NCBI GenBank assembly: GCA_038503075.1
Contig: JBCAML010000007.1
Span: forward strand, 1,860,001-1,924,000
DNA length: 64,000 nucleotides
Direction: 5' to 3'
From: Gyromitra esculenta
Lineage: Eukaryota; Ascomycota; Pezizomycetes; Pezizales; Discinaceae
Shown here: one piece after another, positions 35,238 to 46,843 of the stretch
Numbering within the stretch: position 1 is the first letter of the stretch
Layout: each line of letters starts with the position of its first letter
The notes under the pieces: model-generated
Database searches by the model: none
The model's input: only the letters and a program-made list of their open reading frames with translations
Told to the model about the DNA's origin: nothing
Position numbers and translations under genes: made by a program

Positions 35238-38200
35238 ATGGCTTCTCCACATTTGGAAACGCTGGGGAGGATATTCACAGACATACGGAGCAAGTACGCG
35301 CCTCCAACGCACTCCGTTCGCGATATTGAGGAGCATTGGCAGCTGTGTTACTAACGGCTCTGGGTGATTGTAGATACGAGGAAGTACGGCAGAAGGCTAC
35401 AAACGACTTGAAAATACATCTGGAGATTGTTTCGAGAGGTTTGCGGCTCCTCCCCCACTATTTGTTCAAGTTTCTCTGGATGCTGATCTTCGTGCAGAAT
35501 ATCCCAGTGACCAACTCTCAAGATATCACGCCGAGGTCAACAGAAAGGTATCAGATTTCATCCATAGCAATGACACCACGGATAAGATTGGCGGTATTCT
35601 TGCGCTCGGTATTCTCATCGATGTCGACCATGACGACAGCACACAGAAGACGACTAGGTACGCAAACTACTTGCGAAGCATCATGAGAGGGAACGACAAC
35701 CATTGCATGGTCCTCGCCGCGAAAACTTTAGGACAGCTCGCGGCGCCCGGGGGAACATTAACGTCTGAACTGGTGGAGAGTGAAGTCAAACAGGCACTAG
35801 AGTGGCTACAGATTGACCGACAGGAGAACCGCCGCTTTGCTTCAGCGCTGCTATTGAGAGAGCTGGCGAGGAGTTCTCCAACGCTTATATACGGGTTTAT
35901 CGGGCAGATTTTAGATCTGATCTGGGTAGCTCTACGAGATCCGAAAGTTTTAATTCGTGAAACTGCAGCGGAGGCCCTAGGTGTGTGTCTCACCATCATG
36001 AAGCATCGTGACCAAACGAATCGGGATATGTGGTACTCGAAAATCCTGGAAGAAGCGAAGCTGGGATTGAGGGTCACATCGACAGACGCGATACATGGGA
36101 GCCTTTTAATCTATCTTCAACTACTAGACTCGGCGGGGATGTTCATGCACGAGAGCTACCGCGAGACTTGCGATACTGTGCTACGATTGAAAGATAACCG
36201 TGATCAAGGCATCCGGAAACTCACTATCAAGATGATCCCGTGTTTGGCGAAGTATAATCCGACTGAATTCGTCAGTTTGTATCTACACAAGTTCATGATG
36301 CATTTGCAAGCACAACTCAAGAAGAAGGATTCGGAGGATAGAGGCGCTGCATACAGAGCAATCGGCGAGGTGGCACTTGCAGTTGGGAGCAGCATGGGGC
36401 CATATCTTGATGCAATATTGGCTAGTATTAAGGAAGGGCTGACGATGAAAGGGTAAGTAGGTTCGCGTTATTGATGATAATGCAGAGTACTAACCCAAAT
36501 AGACGCAACCGTGCCCAACGTGCGGAACAGGAGGCCCCGATCTTCGAATGTATCAGTATGTTGGCTACGGCAGTAGGCCAAGCTTTAACCAAGTATATGC
36601 ACGACCTACTAGGCCTCATATTCGCTTGCAATTTGAGTGTAAAGCTCACGCAAGCTCTGGTTGACCTCTCACACTATCTTCCACCTCTTTTGCCCACTAT
36701 TCAGGAGCGGCTTCTTAATATGATCAGTATGGTGCTTTGCAATCGACCTTTCAAACCACTGGGAAGCCCCGCAACCGTCCAACCACCAATGACAATAGCT
36801 GCCAAACAATACAGAGATGGTATGACTACCGAGGAACGGGATGCAGAGATCACACTCGCACTTCATACATTAGGAAGTTTTGACTTTACAAGTAAGTTTT
36901 TGCTATCACCGCGGCTCAAGGATGTACCTGACGAGGAAGACCACATTTTGAACGAGTTCGTGCGCGATATTGCAATGAAATTCGTCGAAGACGACAATAC
37001 CGAAGTCCGCAAAGCGGCTGCATTAACGTGCTGTCAGTTGTTTGTACGAGATCCTATTTGTTATCAAACAAGCAATCACGCAATCCAAGTAGTTGGCGAG
37101 GTAATGGAGAAGCTCTTGACTGTAGCTATTGCAGATCCAGGTTTGTTAGCGCCTCGGTGACCTTTTAGTACTCTATTAACCTTTCCCCTAAACAGATCCC
37201 GATATTAGGAAGACAGTTTTGCTCTCGCTTGATGCGCGTTTCGACAGACATCTTGCAAAAGCTGAAAATGTTAGGTCTTTGTTCCTGGCATTGAACGATG
37301 AGATCTTTGCCATTCGTGAAGCTGCCATAACGATTATTGGGCGTCTCACTCTCCATAACCCTGCATATGTGATACCCTCTCTCAGGAAGATACTCATTCA
37401 GCTACTCACAGAGCTCGAATACTCTAATGTGCCACGGAACAAGGAAGAAAGCGCGAGGCTCCTCAGCCACCTAGTTGCAGCATCTCAAAAGCTCATCAGA
37501 CCATATGTCGAACCTATGGTCCGCGTTCTTCTTCCTCGGGCTCGGGATCCTAGCGCAGGTGTAGCTTCAAGTATTTTAACGGCTTTGGGAGAACTTGCGA
37601 CCGTTGGCGGAGAGGATATGGTACCATATATTCCGCAGCTAATGCCACTTATTATCGAGACATTGCAAGATCAAAGTTCGCCGGCGAAAAGAGATGCTGC
37701 GCTTAGGACGCTTGGACAGCTAGCTAGTAACTCAGGATACGTCATCGAGCCGTATGTGCAGTATCCACAACTTCTTACAATCTTAGTTGGTATTGTGAAA
37801 ACGGAACAAAATACCACACTACGTAAAGAGACAATCAAATTGATGGGGATTCTGGGGGCGCTGGATCCTTACAAGCACCAAACTGTTGAACGAACTTCAG
37901 AACTTTCCTCAACAGATCAGGTTCATGCTGTCACAGATGTCTCCTTAATCATGACCGGATTAACACCTTCTAATGAGGACTACTACCCCACAGTTGTTAT
38001 CAATTCTCTCATGAATATGTTGAAAGACCCTTCTCTTGGACAACACCACTCATCAGTGATTGATGCTATAATGAACATTTTTAAGACTCTCGGTCTGAAA
38101 TGTGTTCCTTTTTTGGGTCAGATTATCCCTGGGTTTCTATCAGTCACACGGGCCTGCCCTGTTAGCAAATTAGATTCATACTTTAATCAGTTAAGTATCT

Positions 38201-41200
38201 TGGTTTCAATCGTCAAGCAACATATCAGGAATTTCCTACCCGATATTCTACAACTTATCAGGGACTATTGGGATTCTAGCCCTACTCTACAATCTACTAT
38301 CCTTCAACTTGTAGAAGCTATCGCACATTCTCTAGAAGGAGAGTTCAAGGTTTATTTGGCGCAGCTTCTGCCGCTGATGCTAAAAGTTCTAGAAATGGCA
38401 GATCCCAATCGTCCTGGGCCACCAGAAAAGGTGTTACATGCATTTGTTGTGTTTGGGTCTAGTAGCGAGGAGTATATGCATCTCATCCTCCCTGTGATTG
38501 TTCGGATGTTTGAAAAGCCAAATCAGAAGTTGCAGACAAGGAAAATTGCGATGGAAACTGTAGCAAGGCTGTCACGCAAAGTTAATATTTCAGACCACGC
38601 TTCGAGAATCGTGCATCCGCTATCAAGAGTATTAGTATCAGGGAATAACGAGTTGAGGATGACGGCTCTAGATACGCTTTGCGCGCTTGTGTTCCAATTA
38701 GGCCACGATTATGCACATTTTATCCCATTGATCAATAAGGTAGGTCAAAGTTTACCCTAAATAGCCAGGTAATGCTGATTGTTTGGGATAGATTCTGCAG
38801 ACGAATAAGATTCAACACACGAATTACGAGTTGCTTGTGAGCAAATTATTGAAGGGGGAGCCACTGCCTCAGGATTTGAGTCCTGATGAGATGTAGGTTC
38901 CTGTTATCTTTCTACCGTTCGCGTGATTAATAAGTACAGGTTCGGTGAGAAAGCGGATGAGGTGTCGTTCGCCGATTTTGGCCCAAAGAAACTACCAGTA
39001 AACCAGCAACATTTGAAGAACGCATGGGAAGCGTCTCAAAGATCAACACGTGAAGATTGGCAGGAATGGATTCGCCGATTCAGCGTTGAGCTCCTCAAGC
39101 AATCGCCATCTCACGCATTGAGAGCCTGTGCTGGGCTGGCAGGTGCATACTATCCACTGGCGAGAGACCTTTTCAATGCCGCATTTGTGTCTTGCTGGAC
39201 GGAGCTCTATGATCAGTTCCAGGTAAATTCCCATGGTATACCGATTGCGAGTGAAAACCTTATTCTGAGTTCTATACAGGAAGAATTGGTTCGTTCGATC
39301 GAGACCGCGCTTGTTTCGCCAAATATCCCGCCGGAGATCCTGCAGATTCTCCTGAATCTGGCAGAGTTCATGGAGCATGATGATAAGGCACTGCCGATCG
39401 ATATTCGGACACTTGGAATGTATGCTGCGAAGTGCCATGCTTATGCGAAAGCATTGCATTACAAGGAGCTAGAGTTTCTCCAGGAGCCACAGCCGAGCGT
39501 CATTGAGGCACTAATTAGTATCAATAATCAACTACAGCAATCAGATGCAGCTATCGGTATACTTAGGAGAGCGCAGGTTTATAACGACGTGCCCCTACGA
39601 GAGTCGTGGTTTGAGAAGCTGCAGCGATGGGAGGAGGCCCTGAAGGCGTACCAAGAGAAGGAGCTGACAGACCCCAACTCTTTTGATATCACAATGGGTA
39701 AAATGAGGTGTTTGCACGCCTTGGGTGAATGGGATCATCTGTCACAACTTGCGCAGGATAAGTGGAGACATGCAGGCCGTGATGTGCAACGGCTCATTGC
39801 TCCGCTCGCCGCGGCGGCGGCTTGGGGGCTAGGACAGTGGGAGCTTATGGATGAGTATATCATGGTTATGAAGGAACATTCACCCGACAGAAGTTTCTTC
39901 GGTGCCATTTTATCGCTACACAGAAACCAGTTCGAGGATGCGGCGAAACATATCGAGAAGGCTAGAGAGGGTCTTGATACGGAGTTGAGCGCGTTAGTAG
40001 GTGAGAGTTATAACCGTGCTTACAGCGTCATCGTCCGTGTCCAGATGCTAGCAGAGCTGGAGGAGATCATCACGTACAAGCAGAACAACGACCAGCCAGA
40101 GAAACAGGAGACCATGAGACGGACTTGGACGAAGCGTCTTAAGGGTTGTCAGAGAAACGTCGAGGTATGGCAACGAATGCTTAAAGTGCGTGCACTTGTT
40201 ATTTCGCCAAAAGAAAACATGGATATGTGGATCAAATTCTCGAACTTGTGCAGGAAGTCTGGAAGGATTGGTCTTGCAGAGAAATCATTGAACTCTTTGC
40301 TTCCCCAGAATGAGAGTATCGGGAATATCTCAGGCACTTCTGTTCCACCTCAGGTCACTTACGCGCGCTTGAAGTTCATGTGGGCTACCGGACAACAAGA
40401 AGAGGCGATTCGACATCTTTTCGAGTTCACCGATTCTCTCTCTAAGGATGTAAGGGTGAATTTGACCAATGGACATGCTATCCACGGCGTTCCCTCACAA
40501 CAAGCTTTGATCGCTAGTGTTGAAGATGAACATACACGTCTTCTTGCAAGGTGTTACCTGAAGCAGGGTGAATGGCAGATTGCTTTGTACAAGACATGGC
40601 ATGCAGAGCCACGTACTGCGCATAAGATTCTAGACTCTTACCACAAAGCGACTCAGTTCCATAAGGATTGGTACAAAGCCTGGCATGCCTGGGCTCTTGC
40701 CAATTTTGAAGTCGTAACTGCAGCGGCGGTAGCTGAAGGCAGAGAAAGCCCACACCTAGATCAGGGTATGATCAGAGAACATGTCATCCCCGCAGTAAAT
40801 GGTTTCTTCCGGTCAATTTCTCTTTCTGCTGGAAGCTCCCTACAGGATACTCTTCGACTATTGACCTTATGGTTTGCGCACGGTGGACATCCGGAAGTGA
40901 ACGTTGCCGTCACAGAGGGTTTCAATTCTGTCAGTGTTGACACTTGGTTGGAGGTTATCCCACAACTCATTGCCAGAATCAACCAGCCAGACGTAGTGGT
41001 GAGGCATTCAATTCATCAGCTTTTAGCCGAGGTTGGAAGAGCGCATCCACAGGCATTAGTTTATCCATTGACGGTCGCGTCAAAATCTACTTTATCTAGA
41101 CGCCAGAAATCGGCAGCCCAGATCATGGACAGCATGAAGGCCCATAGCCCTAAATTAGTCGATCAAGCAGAGATAGTGAGTCAGGAACTGATTCGAGTAG

Positions 41201-43120
41201 CGGTTCTGTGGCATGAACTTTGGCATGAAGGCCTCGAAGAAGCTTCAAGGTTATATTTTGGAGATCATAACATTGAGATGATGTTTAAAACCCTTGAACC
41301 ATTACACGATATGCTGGAGAGGGTATGCTCCCCTATTCTTTCTCGTCGACGTGGTTTTATTAATAATTTTGCAGGGCCCGGAGACTCTGAGGGAAATTTC
41401 CTTCCATCAAGCTTTCGGCAGAGACTTGCATGAGGCGAAGGAATGCTGTATAGCATATAAAAGAACTGGCGAAGTCGGCGATCTTAACCAAGCTTGGGAT
41501 CTTTATTATCAAGTAATGAGACGCATTTCATTCTGCAAATCCCTTCACTAGCTTGCTAACTCTTGTGTATAGGTCTTCCGTAAAATAACGAAGCAGTTGC
41601 CCCAGCTTAACTCTCTTGATCTGCAATATGTATCTCCCAAACTTCTGAACGCCGAAGATCTTGATTTGGCAGTACCTGGTAGTTATACACATCATCACCG
41701 CTAAGTAGTAAGTAATCCTAATTGTGATTAGGTACCTACGCAACTGGTAAAGCTATCGTGAGGATTATGGGCTTCGAGCCGACATTCAGCGTGATTGCTT
41801 CTAAACAGCGACCTCGTAAATTGACCATGAAAGGAAGTGATGGAAACCCTTACCAGTACGCCCTGAAGGGCCACGAAGATATTCGACAAGATGAACGTGT
41901 AATGCAGCTTTTCGGATTGGTGAATACTTTGCTCTCGGTCGATTCGGAATGTTTCAAGCGTCACTTGAACATTCAGCAATTTCCTGTCATCCCACTTTCT
42001 CAGAACTCAGGTTTGCTCGGATGGGTGCCGAACAGTGATACTCTTCACGTCTTAATCAGAGAATATAGAGAGAGCAGAAAGATTCTTCTAAACATCGAAC
42101 ATAGAATCATGTTGCAAATGGCTCCCGATTACGATAACTTAACGCTTATGCAAAAGGTTGAAGTTTTTGGATACGCCCTAGACAACACTACTGGCCAAGA
42201 CCTATATCGTGTGCTTTGGTTAAAGAGCAAGAGTTCCGAGGCATGGCTAGATCGCCGCACAAATTATACCAGGTCCCTGGGAGTCATGTCAATGGTTGGC
42301 TACATTCTTGGACTTGGCGACAGGCATCCATCGAACTTGATGCTTGACAGAATAACTGGCAAAGTCGTTCACATCGACTTCGGCGATTGCTTCGAGGTCG
42401 CCATGCACAGAGAAAAATACCCAGAGAAGGTGCCATTCAGGTTAACGCGCATGCTGACGTACGCGATGGAAGTGAGCAACATCGAAGGGAGCTTTAGGAC
42501 CACTTGCGAGGCTGTCATGAAGGTTCTGAGGGAGAATAAAGAATCTCTTATGGCAGTGTTGGAGGCGTTCATGCATGATCCTTTGATGCACTGGAGACTG
42601 GGAACTAAGGAGAGCCCGGCGGAGATTGGGCCGAGTGTACCTGGCGAAAGAAGAAGGAGTGTAATCGCGGCACTAGACCCAGCTGAGCTCATGAGATTGG
42701 CACGGATTGGTTCTGCGGATGGTGATGAGCATGGTATGAGATATCCATCCACCTTTAATACTCTTGTAGGCAGTTCTCATTATTGTACAGGAGATGGACA
42801 ACGAAAACCGGAACAGCAAAACGAACGTGCGCTTCAAGTGCTTGAGCGTGTCAAAGCTAAACTTACTGGTAAGTTTTTATCTACTGCCGTTCTAATTTCT
42901 CTATAGACAAAGGCTCACCGTCTTTCGTTTTAGGTACCGACTTCAAAGTGGGAGAGGAACTTGAGATCCCTAAACAGGTTGCTAGATTAATAGACCAAGC
43001 TACGAACTTGGAGAACTTGTGTCAACATTACATAGGTATGTCACACTCAATTTACGAATACACTAAAAACATGAGACTAATGATCTTTACCTCTATTTAG
43101 GCTGGTGTTCGTTCTGGTAG
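35238..43120 (+). CDS. TOR: TOR serine/threonine kinase (PI3K-related)
   Basis: Catalytic core of TORC1/TORC2. Thirteen exons: 35238..35293, 35374..35438, 35498..36452, 36503..36891, 36940..37140, 37196..38739, 38792..38892, 38940..41322, 41375..41512, 41573..41678, 41732..42868, 42934..43035, 43101..43120, 2398 aa. HEAT repeats fill the N-terminal half ([31 protein letters not shown]). FAT follows to about 1800. FRB (about 1855-1955) has [18 protein letters not shown] and [15 protein letters not shown], keeping the rapamycin-contact Ser and Trp. The kinase domain has [30 protein letters not shown] and [13 protein letters not shown] ends HYIGWCSFW, completed by a 20-nt last exon. The 48-nt intron at 36892 is stop-free and in frame; removing it restores the normal FDFTNHILNEF spacing. 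The exon 1/2 junction was chosen by frame and homology. Confidence 0.97.
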
Positions 43121-43589
43121 ATTCAAATCATTTATTTCTTTGGGTTAGACTGCACAGAAGCGGGCATGGCGTGGTGGTTTCCTTTTATTTCTCTTTTTAT
43201 TGTGTCACATGAGTTACTCAATTTTCTACCTCGTTTTATTATGTTTGTTCTTGTTAGGGGATAGGGATTTGTGCAGCTTTGGGGAATTGCAGAGGATAGA
43301 GAATTTATTACTATATTACTTGCTGCTTCTAAGGTTCAATAGATGATAATCGCGTAATTTTTATATTCATGTCTCCGCGTTCAGTATATCTCGTGTCCCT
43401 CCAGACTTGACCCACCGCTAAGCTCACACGAACTTCCAGGTCCCCGGCACCGGTATTAGTACCCTAATCAGAAATACATAAATGCGCTTACTGATTTCAA
43501 ACATCAAAAACTGCGGATAAAGAAATATAGCTCGCTATTTACTATAAAAAAAAAATACTTGATAGCAACTGCCGATAGTCACGCTTATA

Positions 43590-43694
43590 CAGTACAATCG
43601 CCCTATAAGAATGCTGGATCCAGTCCTGACAGGGGTAATTTTGAGTGTGGCATGCTTTCCACACAAGAATAATTCTTATAGGGCGATTGTACTG
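43590..43694. mobile_element. MITE with perfect 23-bp inverted repeats, 105 bp
   Basis: The left end reads CAGTACAATCGCCCTATAAG and continues AAT. The right end is its exact reverse complement over 23 bp, with TA on each side (43588-43589 and 43695-43696). The perfect termini and tiny interior (about 59 bp) mark a recently moved or structurally maintained pogo-like MITE. The transcript could fold into a long hairpin. Confidence 0.85.
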
Positions 43695-44077
43695 TATCAT
43701 AAAATTGTCCTTGAAATCGCGTTTCTTGGGTGGAACTCAGAACACGCGTCGGCTCATACTTCTTCACGATGTATCTAGGCCATGTCTAATATAAAACCAG
43801 CTACTTTCCAACATAGCTCCGTCTAATCCCACGAAGCAACCCCCAAAGCAACTCTGAGACAATACCTTCAATTGCCACAGCTGAACACTTTAATGCTAAT
43901 ACGGAGACCAATGTTAGCTCAAAGGCTACTAGCTCCACTACCGCTTCTGCAAGTACTAAAGGCGTAGAAGCCAAGAAAAAACCAGCCCCGGGCGCAAATC
44001 CAACATAGCCAAGGGTATTGGGCTCAAAGAATTTATTAGGCTAAGTGCAATAATATAGCGAATACGAATACCTCACC

Positions 44078-44109
44078 TCGCTTCGATTCTAGTTCGCTTC
44101 GATTCTAGT
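44078..44109. repeat. 16-bp perfect tandem duplication
   Basis: tcgcttcgattctagt occurs twice head to tail with no mismatch. Confidence 0.85.
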
Positions 44110-45339
44110 CGGGGGCTTTGTAGGGGTAGGAAGGCACACGTCTTAAAATTAACCTTTTGAATTTGAGTCTAGCTACCCACCGGTTTCCCTATGCCTCCAT
44201 TTGACATGTAGTTTGGCTTCAGTTGGCTGAGTGAGGCCATGAATCAATATAGGCAGGGCCTAGCTCCAAAACGTCTTTCTCCAGGCTTATCAAACTAATC
44301 ATTTTGGAGTATAACGTTTACTATTCCTAGATATTTCTATTTCATGACAGTCGTTAAGGCTTCTAGGAGCATAACTACATTTAGGTACATATATGCTAAG
44401 CATGTACTTCTTTAGGCTGATGGAGAGATGCAAAGGAAAGGAATTTAGAGTTGCCTGCTTCAGGGGTTTAGTTTCCTGGTGGTATAAGGCGTTGAGGGGC
44501 ATCCATGTCGCACGAGTCTAATAATTAGACCATAGCTGGTGAAGCTTGAATTCTCCACGTGATGAGATGAAATCCCTGAGTCGCAACTCAACACTTCACA
44601 ATATATCACTCGTTGTTTCTTGATGTCACACCGTGTTGTCAATTGAATTCGTCAAGAGAAGGCTTGGTATGGTTGACGATCTTTTAAACATAGCACCTCA
44701 ATAGTTAGGCCCGCAAATTGCACTGCCCAGGTAAGCCTCTCTACAGTTTCAGAGGATCCCGAGAAGCAAAGGTGCAGTCAGAAATCTCTCTTCAAGTCTC
44801 TGGGCGGCTCCTACAGACCCATCGTATTCGGTATCCGGATTCCGTTGTACGGGTGAAATTCCTCGAAAAAATAAGGCTGGCTCGGATTCGACAGGACCCG
44901 GTTTCAACAAGGTTGCAATTTAGGAAGCGAAGATGATTTGCCGCCAGCCAGTTGCCGAGGCGCAGTGCGCCCTCAGTTCAGGGGGCAGCGGAGATTGGAC
45001 GATGTCAAGGCTAACTTGGGCTGGTTGTCGTATATGCGTAAGTGGTAAGTCGTGGCGCAGTCGTACCACCCCATACCTTGTTTTGACGCCCAGCCTCCAG
45101 CAAACGATTCACTGCCTGACAAACGCGCGAATTCCACGCGTCGCTACTGTTCCGGTGCCCAGTCACCAATTGGTAGATATGCCTTAGAGTTTTCTCTCAC
45201 CATTTCTTTCCTTTCTTATCCTCTCTTCACCTCTTCTCACTCTTGCAACTCTTCTCGTCGATCCGGGCTGGTTTGTGTTCTGGGTTAGCAACCATTTCTC
45301 AACGCTCTCCTTGCATTCAACTCCCTCCCACTCGACACC

Positions 45340-46843
45340 ATGAAGTCCCCAACATCAAAGTTGTTCCCTGCAATGTTGGACACCCATTCGAAAACATTTA
45401 CCAAACAGACTTTGGTTGGATGGCCATCGATACCAGGTCTCAATCGAATGCGGAGGAAGCTTGGTGCACGTATGAGAAGTGGTCAGTCGCCAGGCTCTTC
45501 TCTGGCGACGTTACAGACATCCTTTAAACCAGCAGATACCATCCGGTCTCTGCGGGCCCACAAATGGTCACTTTATGACGGGCAATATATACTTCTCGCT
45601 ATCTTGGGAGTTTTTTGCTTGTCTATACTAGAGCACCCTGGGCCACTTGCCAAAACAGCGGTTTCTACGCTCTTAATGATATCTTTAATCTTCCCTATTA
45701 CTCGGCAGTTCTTCTTGCCTTTTCTGCCGATAATAACTTGGCTGGTATTGTTTTTCTCATGCAGGTATGTCATGGTTGACATTCTCAAGAAAAAAAAGTC
45801 ACGTGCGCACAACTCTAATTGTCTACCTAGATTTATCCCGACTGAGATCCGCCCACACATCTGGGTTCGCGTTCTTCCAGCACTCGAGAATATCATCTAT
45901 GGCGCGAACCTGAGTAACATCTTGTCGGCGAACAAAAATGCCTTTCTGGATGTTATGGCATGGTTACCTTATGGCATCATCCACTACGCTGGCCCCTTCC
46001 TCACCGCGATCTCCCTCTTCGTATTCGCTGCGCCTGGAACCCTGCCCGTTTTTGCCCGTAGTTTTGGTTATATGAATTTGACCGCCGTGATAATTCAATT
46101 AATGTTCCCGTGCGCACCGCCGTGTAAGTAAATTTCTATTTTGTTGATTGGCGTAGCTCTACATTGATTATACTTTTACTGACCTATACTCTAGGGTACC
46201 AAAATCAACACGGATTTGCTCCTGCAAATTATTCTATGCCGGGTTCTCCCGCGGGACTTGCTCGCATTGATAAGCTATTCGGTATCGACATGTACTCATC
46301 GTCATTTGGCGCATCTCCCCTGGTGTTTGGTGCTATGCCGTCCCTACACGCAGGATTCGCTACTCTCGAGGCTTTGTTTCTTAGTCAGTTCTTTCCTCGC
46401 GCGAGATGGTTCTTCTATGCATACACTGCATGGATCTGGTGGGCGACGCTTTATCTTCAGCACCATTATGCTGTTGATCTGATTGCTGGTAGTTTACGTA
46501 CGTACAGTCTAGCCCCAAGCTTAGCAATAAAGACTAATGTTTTTCAACAGTTGCCGTATCGGTATTTTATGTAGCAAAGATCAACTTCTTACCTCGATAC
46601 CAAGCCGACAAGGAATTCCGTTGGGACTATGACTTCGTGGAGATCGGAAATAGCTATTCCTACGACCCCACGTACAGCCTTCACGACTTCGATGGTGATT
46701 ATCACTCCGAAGATGATGAATGGACTTCAGCATCTTCGTCATCCGTCTCATCCGGTTGCAGAACCCCAGTCGATGATGTTGCCGGATTCTGGGAATCTGC
46801 AAATGAAACATTGGCCGCCTCTGAGGTGGCCGACCGCGTTTGA
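45340..46843 (+). CDS. AUR1: inositol phosphorylceramide synthase catalytic subunit
   Basis: Transfers phosphoinositol from phosphatidylinositol to ceramide in the Golgi, an essential fungus-specific sphingolipid step and the target of aureobasidin A. Four exons: 45340..45764, 45831..46123, 46195..46497, 46551..46843, 437 aa. The start is the ATG in a good context (acaccATGa). Family marks: RFIPTEIRPHIWVRVLP, LENIIYGANLSNIL, AWLPYGIIHY, PAPANYSMPGSP-like GFAPANYSMPGSPAGLARID, and the PAP2-type motifs FGAMPSLHAG (His about 291) and HHYAVD (His330, Asp334). Several hydrophobic membrane segments occur between 95 and 350. The Ser/Asp-rich cytosolic tail is poorly conserved. Intron 1 (66 nt) is stop-free and in frame, but removing it joins SC to RFIPTE as the family requires. 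Confidence 0.96.

Larger units (their letters stand above)
43121..45339. other. intergenic region TOR/AUR1 with a MITE
   Basis: About 2.2 kb. It contains the perfect-TIR MITE at 43590-43694, a 16-bp tandem duplication at 44078-44109, and the AUR1 leader from about 45180 (pyrimidine-rich). Short open frames at 44718-45187 are not gene-like. Confidence 0.55.
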
